A stretch of DNA of 64,000 bases from CAIJXJ01 sp964445115. GTDB taxonomy: Bacteria > Pseudomonadota > Gammaproteobacteria > Burkholderiales > Methylophilaceae. Positions 54,011-62,518 of this stretch are shown in pieces. The DNA is taken from NCBI GenBank assembly GCA_964445115.1, contig CAYUJU010000002.1:56510-120509 (forward strand). The letters are read 5' to 3'. The notes under the pieces are model-generated. The model ran no database searches. It saw nothing but the letters and a program-made list of their open reading frames with translations, and had not been told where the DNA came from. The translations under genes were made by a program, and so were the position numbers. Positions within the stretch are counted from its first letter, which is position 1, and each line of letters begins with the position of its first letter.

Positions 54011-54817
54011 TCAGGCCGGGGTTTTGAGCTTTTCGGTCAGGTGTGGGCCGAGGACTTGCAGCATCTGGGCGAACACCTTGGGGTTGGCGGCGACGATGTT
54101 GCCGGTCTCCAGCCAGGATTCGTTGCCTTCGAAATCGCCCACCAGGCCACCCGCCTCGTGCACGATCAGCCCGCCGGCGGCGATATCCCACTTGGACAGT
54201 TCAATCTCGAAGAAACCGTCGTACCAGCCGGCCGCGACATAGGCCAGATCGAGCGCGGCGGAGCCTGGGCGACGCAGGCCGGAAGTCTTCTTGATCATGT
54301 CCTTCAGCATGCCCATGTAGGTATCCAGATGGGCGAAATCACGGAACGGAAAGCCAGTGCCGATGATGGATTCCTGCAGGCGTGAGCGGTTACTTACTCG
54401 GATGCGGCGGTCGTTCAGGAACGCGCCGCGACCACGCGTGGCGGTGAACAGGTCGTTACGGTTGGGATCGTAGACCACGGCCTGGGTAATCTGGCCACGG
54501 TGCTGCAATGCGATGGAAATACAGTATTGCGGAAAGCCGTGCAGGAAATTAGTAGTGCCATCCAGCGGGTCAATGATCCAGATGTTTTCCTGATCTTCGC
54601 CCTGCACCCCGCCCTCTTCACCCAGGAAGGAATGCGTCGGGTAGGCTTCGCGCAGCGTGTCGATGATGGCCGCCTCGGCCGCGTGGTCGACCTCGCTGAC
54701 GTAATCGTTGTAGGTCTTGCTGCGCACCGTCAGAGACCCGATGTCCTGCGAGGCACGATTGATGATGAAGGCGGCGTTGCGCGCGGCTTTCACCGCAATA
54801 TTGAGCATTGGATGCAT
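54011..54817 (-). CDS. suhB: Inositol-1-monophosphatase SuhB
   Basis: A 268-residue Mg2+-dependent phosphatase with metal motifs GEEGG, WIIDPLDGTTNFLHGFP and WDIAAGGLIVHEAGG. In E. coli SuhB also takes part in rRNA antitermination. It is the first gene of suhB-DUF1992-P-type ATPase. Length is typical. Confidence 0.96.
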   Translation of the reverse strand: MHPMLNIAVKAARNAAFIINRASQDIGSLTVRSKTYNDYVSEVDHAAEAAIIDTLREAYPTHSFLGEEGGVQGEDQENIWIIDPLDGTTNFLHGFPQYCISIALQHRGQITQAVVYDPNRNDLFTATRGRGAFLNDRRIRVSNRSRLQESIIGTGFPFRDFAHLDTYMGMLKDMIKKTSGLRRPGSAALDLAYVAAGWYDGFFEIELSKWDIAAGGLIVHEAGGLVGDFEGNESWLETGNIVAANPKVFAQMLQVLGPHLTEKLKTPA

Positions 54818-55007
54818 GTTCGGCTTTCGGTGTGCGCCCCGGCCGGGACGCTTTAAAGAACTGTTAAGACAGGCATTTTACCGGTTTGCGCCGCCGCGAT
54901 AAACCTCATTTGCAAAATTTGATGTGCGACACGATGTCTTCGGACGGAACTTCATCGCATGAGGCTCGCTCCTAACCGTCATGATCGTTTGCCTCAAGGC
55001 CCATCTC

Positions 55008-55541
55008 ATGCGCTACCTCACACGATGCTTGTTACTTTGCCTGTTGCCGCTGGGTGCGAATGCGGCCGAGTGCCCCGCACTGCTCAATCACGAATTCAAG
55101 ACCCTGCAAGGGCAGACGCTGGACTTGTGCCAGTTTGCAGACAAAACACTCCTGGTCGTCAACACGGCCAGCAAATGCGGCTTTACACGTCAGTTCGAGA
55201 CGCTGGAGGCGATGGACCGCAAATACCGGGATAAAGGCCTGGTGGTGATCGGGTTTCCTTCCAATGACTTCAAGCAGGAACTCAAAAACAACCGGGAAAT
55301 CGGCAGTTTCTGCAAGCTGACATACGGCGTGAAATTCCCGATGGTGGAAGCTGGCGCGGTCTCAGGCCCCAATGCCAACTCATTCTTCAAACAACTGAGC
55401 GCCAGAACCGGCCAATCGCCGCAGTGGAATTTCCACAAGTACCTGATCACCCCCGGCGCCAGACAGGTCACCAGTTTCTCTACCGAGACCGAGCCGGATG
55501 GCCCGCAAATCATGAAACTGCTCACGCCGCATCTGAAATAA
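55008..55541 (+). CDS. Exported glutathione peroxidase family protein
   Basis: A 177-residue protein from ATG 55008 with a signal peptide (MRYLTRCLLLCLLPLGANA). The GPx motif NTASKCGFTRQFETLEAM contains a catalytic Cys, not selenocysteine; VVIGFPSNDF and PQWNFHKYLI supply the rest of the active site. In most bacterial members the second motif is FPCNQF; the Cys is replaced by Ser here, though another Cys lies in EIGSFCKLTYG. It probably reduces peroxides in the periplasm using a thioredoxin-like donor. Confidence 0.88.
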   Translation: MRYLTRCLLLCLLPLGANAAECPALLNHEFKTLQGQTLDLCQFADKTLLVVNTASKCGFTRQFETLEAMDRKYRDKGLVVIGFPSNDFKQELKNNREIGSFCKLTYGVKFPMVEAGAVSGPNANSFFKQLSARTGQSPQWNFHKYLITPGARQVTSFSTETEPDGPQIMKLLTPHLK

Positions 55542-55554
55542 GCTGGAGACGTTC

Positions 55555-56319
55555 ATGCAATACGCGCCCCTCGCATACATCACATTCACGATTTCATGCG
55601 CGCTGACCAGCACCGTAGCAATTGCTCAGGAGTGCCTGTCGCCCACGTCGCTCGACACACTGTCCCGCAACGAAACCCAGTACATGGTCAACCGTGGACT
55701 CCCGGCGTTCCGGCACGCCCTGGAAGACGGCAAAATCCGCATCGTCATGTCCAACGCCAACACGTCGGCCGAGTCCAAGGGGTGTATCGCCCTTATCGAA
55801 ACGACGCTACCGCAGGAACATGTCGACAGCGCCAACCGCATGCTGGACAGCAACCCAGCCAAGCGCATCATGCTCACGCAGCAAGGTTATACGCTGCCCG
55901 AGTCCGGCACCTTGCGCGCAACGTTCCAGGTGGTTCCTGTCACGTTGAAGGCCGCGCATCAGGATACGTTAGCCGTGGCCGAACTGGGAAAACTACGCGC
56001 CTCGGTTGAAATGATCTACGCCTTGCTCACGCAGCAAGGCGCAGTCATCTCCCCCGGCAGTAGTAACGCCACCCCATGGAGTAGTGCGCTGCGCAACCGC
56101 CAGACGCTGGCATGCAGCAAGCAAGCCGTCGCAACCGGCAGCCTGGAGGCCGCCTGCGCGTGCCGCAGTGAAAAACTCATGCAACGCATCCCTGAACGAC
56201 AGATGGAAAGCATCGAATACCTGCACGCCGACCCCTACGCCTTCGCCACGGGCGCACTGGGCAGCTTTAGGCAACTGGATGACGAGGTGCTGGCAGGGTG
56301 CGGGTTACGTCGCCAATAG
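55555..56319 (+). CDS. Exported protein of unknown function (254 aa)
   Basis: A 254-residue protein with a signal peptide (ITFTISCALTSTVAIAQ). The mature part has an N-terminal helical region (CLSPTSLDTLSRNETQYMVNRGLPAF) and Cys pairs near the C-terminus (TLACSKQAV, EAACACRSEKLMQRIPERQMESIEY). It starts 13 bases after the glutathione peroxidase and probably shares its message. No family recognised. Confidence 0.78.
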   Translation: MQYAPLAYITFTISCALTSTVAIAQECLSPTSLDTLSRNETQYMVNRGLPAFRHALEDGKIRIVMSNANTSAESKGCIALIETTLPQEHVDSANRMLDSNPAKRIMLTQQGYTLPESGTLRATFQVVPVTLKAAHQDTLAVAELGKLRASVEMIYALLTQQGAVISPGSSNATPWSSALRNRQTLACSKQAVATGSLEAACACRSEKLMQRIPERQMESIEYLHADPYAFATGALGSFRQLDDEVLAGCGLRRQ

Positions 56320-56380
56320 GCTCGTACCGGACGTCGAGACCAAGGCCCTGATAAAATGGGCGTTTTACCCTCGGCCTGCC

Positions 56381-57094
56381 ATGAATATACCCCTCGACCA
56401 GATCCGCATCGTCCTGTGCCAGACCAGCCACCCCGGCAACATCGGTGCGGCAGCACGCGCCATGAAAACAATGGGGCTACACCATCTGGTGCTGGTATCG
56501 CCCAAACGCTTTCCCGACCCTGAAGCCGAAGCCTTGTCCGCCGGGGCCAGCGATATCCTGGCGTCCGCGACCGTATGCGCGACGCTGCAGGAAGCACTGG
56601 CCGGCTGCAGCCTGGTCGTCGGGCTGAGTGCCCGCAAGCGGGAACTCACACACGCACTGGTGTCGGCGCGCGAAGCGGCCGCACAAGTGGTACAGCAGGC
56701 CTCGTTGGCCCCTGTCGCGCTGGTGTTCGGCAACGAAACGAGTGGCCTGTCCAACGACGAGCTGATCCAGTGCCAGTTGCTCGCCATGATTCCGGCCAAC
56801 CCCGTCTACTCCTCGCTCAATCTGGCTGCAGCCGTGCAGATCATGGCCTATGAACTCCGCCAGGCGGCCCTGACGCCCGTGCTGGAAGACGCTTCCGCCC
56901 CAAGCCTGGCAACGCATGAGGAAGTCGAAGGACTCTACCAGCATCTTGAAACCACGCTAATCGGCACTGGTTACCTCGACCCGGCGCAACCTCGGCGCCT
57001 GATGCCACGTCTTCGCAGGCTGTTCGGCCGCGCCCGGCTGGAGAAGGAAGAAATCAACCTGCTGCGCGGGATACTCAAGTCCATCCGCGGATGA
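56381..57094 (+). CDS. trmJ: tRNA (cytidine/uridine-2'-O-)-methyltransferase TrmJ
   Basis: A 237-residue SPOUT methyltransferase that methylates position 32 of tRNAs. Conserved segments: IRIVLCQTSHPGNIGAAARAMKTMG, VALVFGNETSGLSNDEL and IPANPVYSSLNLAAAVQIMAYEL, plus a C-terminal helical extension. ATG 56381 is set by the family start; the open frame extending back to 56084 overlaps the previous gene. It is often found next to cysE/iscR in proteobacteria, as here. Confidence 0.94.
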   Translation: MNIPLDQIRIVLCQTSHPGNIGAAARAMKTMGLHHLVLVSPKRFPDPEAEALSAGASDILASATVCATLQEALAGCSLVVGLSARKRELTHALVSAREAAAQVVQQASLAPVALVFGNETSGLSNDELIQCQLLAMIPANPVYSSLNLAAAVQIMAYELRQAALTPVLEDASAPSLATHEEVEGLYQHLETTLIGTGYLDPAQPRRLMPRLRRLFGRARLEKEEINLLRGILKSIRG

Positions 57095-57161
57095 CGCCGG
57101 GGATAAACTGCTGTGGCACAATACATGAGTTGAGCACCCAAAAGACGGGGGAAGAGTAAAG

Positions 57162-57476
57162 ATGGAACAGCAATTTACCAACGAACAACTGATACAGATC
57201 ATCGACGAAGCATTGATCTACATGTGCGCCTGCCCGGCACAAGTCGCCAAGCAGTTGCTGGAACTTCGGAAGCTTTACGAGTACCAGATGCAGTGCGAGG
57301 CAGGTGATCCCGGAAAAAACGACGTACACCTGACCATTTCACGCGCGACGGCACTTTGCCATGCCGAAATGGAACGCTGCCTGCAGCACATCCTCGAAGT
57401 CGAGGCGTGGGACCTGAAAACCCTGAAAATGCCGGCCGGCCTGCGACAGTTCAGGGATTCGCAACTCAACACATAA
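57162..57476 (+). CDS. Conserved hypothetical protein (104 aa)
   Basis: A 104-residue helical protein beginning MEQQFTNEQLIQIIDEALIYMCACPAQVAKQLLELRKLYEYQ with several cysteines (CACPAQV, MQCEAG, LCHAEMERCLQ). A strong ribosome site (GGGGGAAG) precedes the ATG. I do not recognise a characterised family. It lies between trmJ and cysE on the same strand, in a region otherwise devoted to cysteine and Fe-S metabolism. Confidence 0.72.
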   Translation: MEQQFTNEQLIQIIDEALIYMCACPAQVAKQLLELRKLYEYQMQCEAGDPGKNDVHLTISRATALCHAEMERCLQHILEVEAWDLKTLKMPAGLRQFRDSQLNT

Positions 57477-57490
57477 GAAGGTGATGTAAC

Positions 57491-58249
57491 TTGAGCATGT
57501 TCAAGCAATTGCGCGAAGACATCGCGGTGGTTTTCGAGCGCGACCCCGCGGCACGAACCCATTGGGAAGTCATCACGACCTACCCCGGCGTGCACGCGCT
57601 AATCATTCATCGACTCTCGCACTGGTTGTGGCATATGCGCCTGCGATGGCTGGCGCGTTTCAGCTCGCACGTCGGGCGCTTCCTCACCGGCATCGAAATC
57701 CACCCCGGCGCCACCATTGGCCGGCGCGTATTCATCGACCATGGCATGGGCGTGGTGGTAGGCGAAACCGCCGTGATCGGCGACGATTGCACGCTATACC
57801 ACGGCGTCACCCTGGGCGGAACTTCTTGGAAAAAGGGCAAGCGCCACCCGACGCTGGAAAACGGCGTAGTGATTGGCGCAGGAGCCAAGGTGCTTGGCCC
57901 GATCGTCATCGGCGCTCAAGCCAAGATTGGCTCCAATGCCGTCGTGGTCAAGGATGTTCCCGCAGGCGCCACCGCTGTCGGCATTCCTGCCCGCATTCTG
58001 GATCAGGAAAAAGCCGAGCAGCGCGACGACATGGCGCAAAAGATGGGATTCTCCGCCTACGCCGTTTCGGACAACATGAACGACCCCATGACCAAGGCCA
58101 TTCACGCCCTGCTGGATCATGCGGCCCAGCAGGACCAGACCCTGCAGAAGGTCATGCAACAGCTTGAAAAATTGGGCGCAGAGGTAGAAACCGATGCCGA
58201 AGTGGGCAACGCATTTGACGTCAGCCACCTGAACAAAATAGTTGACTAA
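57491..58249 (+). CDS. cysE: Serine O-acetyltransferase
   Basis: A 252-residue left-handed beta-helix enzyme making O-acetylserine for cysteine synthesis. It shows the CysE core HPGATIGRRVFIDHGMGVVVGETAVIGDDCTLYHGVTLGGT and hexapeptide repeats (VVIGAGAKVLGPIVIGAQAKIGSNAVVVKDVPAGATAVGIPAR). TTG 57491 has an AGAAGGTGA site at proper spacing; ATG 57497 two codons later is also possible. A C-terminal extension of about 60 residues follows the catalytic domain. It precedes iscR, linking cysteine supply to Fe-S assembly. Confidence 0.94.
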   Translation: MSMFKQLREDIAVVFERDPAARTHWEVITTYPGVHALIIHRLSHWLWHMRLRWLARFSSHVGRFLTGIEIHPGATIGRRVFIDHGMGVVVGETAVIGDDCTLYHGVTLGGTSWKKGKRHPTLENGVVIGAGAKVLGPIVIGAQAKIGSNAVVVKDVPAGATAVGIPARILDQEKAEQRDDMAQKMGFSAYAVSDNMNDPMTKAIHALLDHAAQQDQTLQKVMQQLEKLGAEVETDAEVGNAFDVSHLNKIVD

Positions 58250-58253
58250 AAGC

Positions 58254-58290
58254 GTAAGGTATTATACAGTCACCGTACTGTATTCCTTAC
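58254..58290 (+). promoter_or_regulatory. Inverted repeat upstream of iscR, candidate IscR operator
   Basis: ATACAGT (58264-58270) and ACTGTAT (58277-58283) form a perfect 7-bp inverted repeat with a six-base spacer, flanked by GTAAGG and CCTTAC. It lies 20 bases before the iscR ATG, where the promoter must be. IscR is known to repress its own operon through such dyads, so this is a likely operator; the match to the E. coli type 1 site is only partial. Confidence 0.6.
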
Positions 58291-58303
58291 CGGAGTTAAC
58301 ACC

Positions 58304-58774
58304 ATGCGCCTGACCACCAAAGGTCGTTTCGCCGTCACCGCCATGCTCGACCTGGCCCTCAACGAGCACGACCGCCCCGTTACCCTCGCCGGCATCAGCG
58401 AACGTCAGGATATCTCCCTGTCCTATCTCGAGCAGCTGTTCAGCCGCCTGCGTCGCAATGGGCTGGTAAAGAGTGTGCGTGGTCCCGGCGGTGGTTACCG
58501 GATTGCCAAGCGCCATGATGAAATTTCGGTATCTGACATCATCACTGCCGTCGACGAGCAAATCGACGCCACCCACTGCGGCGGCAACGAGAACTGCAAG
58601 GACGAAGGCCGTTGCATGACGCACGAACTCTGGTCCAGCCTGAACGTGAAAATCCTTGAGTATCTCTCTGGCGTCAGCCTGGCGGAACTCGTGGCTTCCC
58701 AGCGCGATGGCAAAAAGATCCTTATCCAGGAACCGAAGCGCCGCGAAATCCAGCTCCAGCCTGTCGCTGCCTGA
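58304..58774 (+). CDS. iscR: Iron-sulfur cluster assembly regulator IscR
   Basis: A 156-residue Rrf2-family repressor: a winged helix (residues 1-65, LTTKGRFAVTAMLDLAL, VRGPGGGYRIAK) and the [2Fe-2S] ligands Cys92, Cys98, Cys104 and His107, at exactly the positions known for E. coli IscR. In the cluster-bound form it represses the isc operon. It is the first gene of isc, with a candidate operator just upstream. Confidence 0.97.
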   Translation: MRLTTKGRFAVTAMLDLALNEHDRPVTLAGISERQDISLSYLEQLFSRLRRNGLVKSVRGPGGGYRIAKRHDEISVSDIITAVDEQIDATHCGGNENCKDEGRCMTHELWSSLNVKILEYLSGVSLAELVASQRDGKKILIQEPKRREIQLQPVAA

Positions 58775-58809
58775 TCTGAATCGCAGGGCGGTCTCTCAAG
58801 AGTCTTGCG

Positions 58810-59961
58810 ATGAGCACAGAAGCCATCTATTTCGACCACAACGCCACGACGGCGCTGGACACGCGCGTGCTGGAAGCGATGCTACCGTATCTGCGCGGCC
58901 AGCAAGGGAACCCGACCAGCCGTCACAGCTTTGGTCGCACGGCACGCCAGGCGATTGACCTGGCGCGAGAGCAGGTCGCCGCGGCGGTCGGCGCGCACCC
59001 GTCGCAAGTCACGTTTACCAGTGGCGGGACTGAGTCCAACAACGCTGCGATCAAGGGTATCGCCGCCACGCACACCCCATCACAAATGGTGTGTAGCGCG
59101 ATCGAACACCCGGCGGTGAGCAAGCCCATGCAGTCGCTGCTGGGCCGTGGCTGGAAAATGGCGAAGGCGCCGGTCCATCAGGATGGCAAGGTTGATCTTG
59201 CCGCACTGGAAACCTTGCTGCAGCAGAACACTGCACTGGTCTCCGTGATGCTGGCCAATAACGAAACTGGCGTACTGCAGGATATTCCGGCCATCGCCGC
59301 CATCGCCCGCCGGCATGGCGCCCTGCTCCACACCGATGCCGTGCAGGCACTGGGCAAGATCGCCGTCGACTTTACGGCCAGCGGTGCCCACGCCATGAGC
59401 CTCTCGGGCCACAAGATCCACGGACCGCAAGGCGTCGGGGCACTGATACTGGACAAGCGCGTGGACATCCAACCGCTGCTGGAAGGTGGCGGCCAGGAAA
59501 AGGGCTTGCGCAGCGGGACGGAAAACATCGCCGCCATCGTCGGTTTCGGCATGGCCTGCGAACTCGCCAGCCGCGACCTGGAACGCCACAGCGAAAAGAT
59601 CCGCGGCTTGCGTGACCAGTTCGAGCAAGGGTTGGCTGAACTGGGCGCAACCATTTTTGGCCAGGGGGCCGAGCGTCTGCCCAATACCAGTTTCTTCGCC
59701 CTGCCAAACATCGAAGGCGAAACGCTGGTCATGGCACTGGACCGCCAGGGATACGCTGTCGCCAGTGGCTCCGCCTGTTCCAGCGACAGCATCGAGCCCA
59801 GCCATGTGCTACTCGCCATGGGCATCGTACCGGAGGTGGCGCGCGGCGCGGTCCGTGTCAGCCTGGGTGCACGCAACAGCGCGGCCCAGATTGACGCATT
59901 GCTGCAGACACTGAAAAACGAGCAACTGAGAATGAAACGTATGGCCGCCGTGGCGGTTTAA
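58810..59961 (+). CDS. NifS/IscS-like cysteine desulfurase, first copy
   Basis: A 383-residue PLP enzyme. PLP-Lys lies in SLSGHKIHGPQG, the His in LLHTDAVQALGK, and the persulfide Cys323 in ASGSACSSDSIEPSHVL. It diverges clearly from the iscS that follows (13-base gap) and starts 35 bases after iscR. Many betaproteobacterial isc operons carry such an extra NifS-like gene before iscS; its separate role is not known. Confidence 0.93.
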   Translation: MSTEAIYFDHNATTALDTRVLEAMLPYLRGQQGNPTSRHSFGRTARQAIDLAREQVAAAVGAHPSQVTFTSGGTESNNAAIKGIAATHTPSQMVCSAIEHPAVSKPMQSLLGRGWKMAKAPVHQDGKVDLAALETLLQQNTALVSVMLANNETGVLQDIPAIAAIARRHGALLHTDAVQALGKIAVDFTASGAHAMSLSGHKIHGPQGVGALILDKRVDIQPLLEGGGQEKGLRSGTENIAAIVGFGMACELASRDLERHSEKIRGLRDQFEQGLAELGATIFGQGAERLPNTSFFALPNIEGETLVMALDRQGYAVASGSACSSDSIEPSHVLLAMGIVPEVARGAVRVSLGARNSAAQIDALLQTLKNEQLRMKRMAAVAV

Positions 59962-59974
59962 GGAAGCATCGAAA

Positions 59975-61192
59975 ATGACCATCAACACCCCGATTTATCT
60001 GGATTACTCAGCGACCACACCGGTGGACCGACGCGTAGCGGAAAAAATGATCCCCTACCTCACCGAAATCTTCGGCAATCCGGCCAGCCGTTCGCATTCC
60101 TTCGGCTGGGCGGCGGAAAAAGCCGTAGAGAACGCGCGTGAGCAAGTAGCAGCACTGGTCAACGCCGATGCCAAGGAAATCGTCTGGACCTCGGGCGCCA
60201 CCGAGTCGAACAACCTGGCCATCAAGGGCGCCGCACATTTCTATGCCGGCTCCAAGGGCAAGCACATCATCACCGTAGCGACCGAGCACAAGGCCGTGAT
60301 CGACCCGGTACGTGAACTGGAGCGCCAGGGCTTCGAAGCGACCTTCCTGGAGCCCGAGCCTAACGGCCTCGTCAGCCTGGAAAAACTCAAGGCAGCCCTG
60401 CGTCCGGACACCGTGCTGGCTTCGGTCATGTTCGTGAACAACGAGATCGGCGTGATTCAGGATATAGAAGCCATAGGCAACCTGTGCCGCGCCAACGGCA
60501 CCATTTTCCATGTCGACGCCGCACAGACCACCGGCAAGGTCGAGATCGACCTGGAAAAACTGCCGGTCGACCTGATGAGTTTCTCCGCACACAAGACCTA
60601 CGGCCCCAAAGGGATCGGTGCGCTGTATGTCCGCCGCAAGCCGCGCGTGCGCCTGGAAGCGCAGATGCATGGCGGTGGCCACGAGCGTGGTTTCCGCTCC
60701 GGCACCCTGCCGGTGCACCAGATCGTCGGCATGGGCGAGGCATTCGCCATCGCCAAGGCAGAAATGACTTTGGAAAACGCCCGCATCAAGCGCCTGCGTG
60801 ACAAACTCTGGGCCGGACTGTCCGAGATTGAAGAGGTCTACCTGAACGGCGACCTCAACCAGCGTGTGCCACACAACCTGAACGTCAGCTTCAATTTCGT
60901 CGAGGGCGAATCACTGATCATGGCGGTGAAGGACATCGCTGTCTCCTCCGGATCTGCCTGTACTTCTGCCAGCCTGGAGCCTTCCTACGTGCTGCGTGCT
61001 TTGGGTCGCAGCGACGAACTGGCGCACAGTTCCATCCGATTCTCCATCGGCCGTTTCACCACCGAGGAAGAAGTCGATTACACCATTGCGCTGCTGAAGG
61101 CCAAGATCGGCAAGCTGCGCGAACTTTCGCCGCTTTGGGAAATGTACCAGGACGGCATCGATCTGAATTCTGTGCAGTGGGCTGCCCACTAA
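59975..61192 (+). CDS. iscS: Cysteine desulfurase IscS
   Basis: A 405-residue PLP enzyme that releases sulfur from cysteine to IscU and tRNA-thiolation partners. It has IYLDYSATTPVDRRVAEKM, PLP-Lys in SFSAHKTYGPKG, persulfide Cys329 in SSGSACTSASLEPSYVL, and the C-terminal SPLWEMYQDGIDLNSVQWAAH tail that binds IscU. This is the true IscS by length and tail. It lies 16 bases before iscU. Confidence 0.97.
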   Translation: MTINTPIYLDYSATTPVDRRVAEKMIPYLTEIFGNPASRSHSFGWAAEKAVENAREQVAALVNADAKEIVWTSGATESNNLAIKGAAHFYAGSKGKHIITVATEHKAVIDPVRELERQGFEATFLEPEPNGLVSLEKLKAALRPDTVLASVMFVNNEIGVIQDIEAIGNLCRANGTIFHVDAAQTTGKVEIDLEKLPVDLMSFSAHKTYGPKGIGALYVRRKPRVRLEAQMHGGGHERGFRSGTLPVHQIVGMGEAFAIAKAEMTLENARIKRLRDKLWAGLSEIEEVYLNGDLNQRVPHNLNVSFNFVEGESLIMAVKDIAVSSGSACTSASLEPSYVLRALGRSDELAHSSIRFSIGRFTTEEEVDYTIALLKAKIGKLRELSPLWEMYQDGIDLNSVQWAAH

Positions 61193-61208
61193 AGTAAGGA
61201 GCACTATC

Positions 61209-61631
61209 ATGGCATATAGCGACAAAGTACTGGACCACTACGAAAACCCGCGTAACGTGGGCTCTTTCAACAAAGATGAAAAGAACGTCGGCACCGGCAT
61301 GGTCGGCGCCCCGGCCTGCGGTGACGTGATGAAGCTGCAGATCAAGGTCGGTGACAACGGCGTGATCGAAGACGCCAAGTTCAAGACCTATGGCTGCGGC
61401 TCCGCCATCGCGTCCTCCTCGCTGGTCACCGAATGGCTGAAAGGCAAGTCGCTGGACGAAGCGATGACCATCAAGAATTCGGACATCGCCGAAGAACTGG
61501 CACTGCCGCCGGTCAAGATCCACTGCTCGGTGCTGGCTGAAGACGCCATCAAGGCCGCCATCGCTGACCTCCGCGAGAAACAGGGCCAAAGCGGCGAGGC
61601 CGATGCCTGCACCGCTGCCTGCAAGGAGTAA
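61209..61631 (+). CDS. iscU: Fe-S cluster scaffold protein IscU
   Basis: A 140-residue scaffold: Cys37 in APACGDVM (with Asp39), Cys63 in TYGCGSAIASSS, Cys106 in KIHCSVLAEDA, and the HscA-binding LPPVK motif. E. coli IscU has 128 residues; this one has a C-terminal tail QGQSGEADACTAACKE with two extra cysteines. It is followed two bases later by iscA. Confidence 0.97.
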   Translation: MAYSDKVLDHYENPRNVGSFNKDEKNVGTGMVGAPACGDVMKLQIKVGDNGVIEDAKFKTYGCGSAIASSSLVTEWLKGKSLDEAMTIKNSDIAEELALPPVKIHCSVLAEDAIKAAIADLREKQGQSGEADACTAACKE

Positions 61632-61633
61632 GC

Positions 61634-61957
61634 ATGGCGATCACCATGACCGAAACCGCGGCATCCCGCGTGCAGAAATTCCTCGCCAACCGTGGCAAGG
61701 GCGTTGGCCTGCGTCTGGGGGTCAAGACCTCCGGGTGCTCCGGCATGGCCTACACGCTGGAGTTTTCCGATGAAATCCTGCCGGAAGACATCACATTTGA
61801 AAGCCATGGCGTCACCATCCTGATCGATCCCAAGAGCCTGCCCTACATGGATGGCACGGAACTCGACTACACCAAGGAAGGCTTGAACGAAGGCTTCAAG
61901 TTCAACAACCCCAACGTCAAGGACGAGTGCGGCTGCGGCGAAAGTTTCACGGTGTAA
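61634..61957 (+). CDS. iscA: Iron-sulfur cluster assembly protein IscA
   Basis: A 107-residue A-type carrier with the three conserved cysteines in KTSGCSGMAYTLEF and DECGCGESFTV. It delivers [4Fe-4S] clusters to targets. It starts two bases after iscU; hscB follows after 36 bases. Confidence 0.97.
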   Translation: MAITMTETAASRVQKFLANRGKGVGLRLGVKTSGCSGMAYTLEFSDEILPEDITFESHGVTILIDPKSLPYMDGTELDYTKEGLNEGFKFNNPNVKDECGCGESFTV

Positions 61958-61993
61958 ACGGCCGTCAGCTCAAGACACACCGCTGATGGCCCA

Positions 61994-62518
61994 ATGCTGA
62001 CCAACACCCACTTCCAACTGTTCGACCTGCCCGCCGCGTTCGACATCGACACTGCCCGCCTGGACCAGCATTACCGCCAGTTGCAGGCGGAGGTTCACCC
62101 CGATCGCTTCGCGGCGGCCACTCCGGCTGAGCGACTGCATTCGATCCAGCTGGCGACCCGGGTCAACGAGGCCTACCAGACCCTGAAATCGCCGCTCAGC
62201 CGCGCTCGCTACCTGCTGCACCTGCATGGTGTCGACACGCAGGAAGAAACCAACACCGCCATGCCAGCGGCTTTCCTGATGCAGCAGATGGAGTGGCGCG
62301 AGGCGATCGAGGAAGCCACGGATGCGGCAGACCTCGATGCCCTGGACCACCTGTTGCGTGAAATGCGGCACGAGGGGCGCTCTTTGGAGCACCAATTGGG
62401 CGTAATGCTGGACGCGCAACGCGATTTCGAAGGCGCTGCGGAAGCCGTGCGCAAGCTGCGCTTTCTTGATAAAGTGCGCGTCGAAATCGAACAGGCAATT
62501 GAAACGCTGGAAGACTAA
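61994..62518 (+). CDS. hscB: Fe-S assembly co-chaperone HscB
   Basis: A 174-residue J-protein: N-terminal J-domain with HPD at 35-37 (QAEVHPDRFAAATPAERLHSIQLATRVNEAYQTL), then the three-helix IscU-binding domain (MEWREAIEEATDAADLDALDHLL, KLRFLDKVRVEIEQAIETLED). It stimulates HscA. The stop shares one base with the hscA start (TAATG). Confidence 0.96.
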   Translation: MLTNTHFQLFDLPAAFDIDTARLDQHYRQLQAEVHPDRFAAATPAERLHSIQLATRVNEAYQTLKSPLSRARYLLHLHGVDTQEETNTAMPAAFLMQQMEWREAIEEATDAADLDALDHLLREMRHEGRSLEHQLGVMLDAQRDFEGAAEAVRKLRFLDKVRVEIEQAIETLED

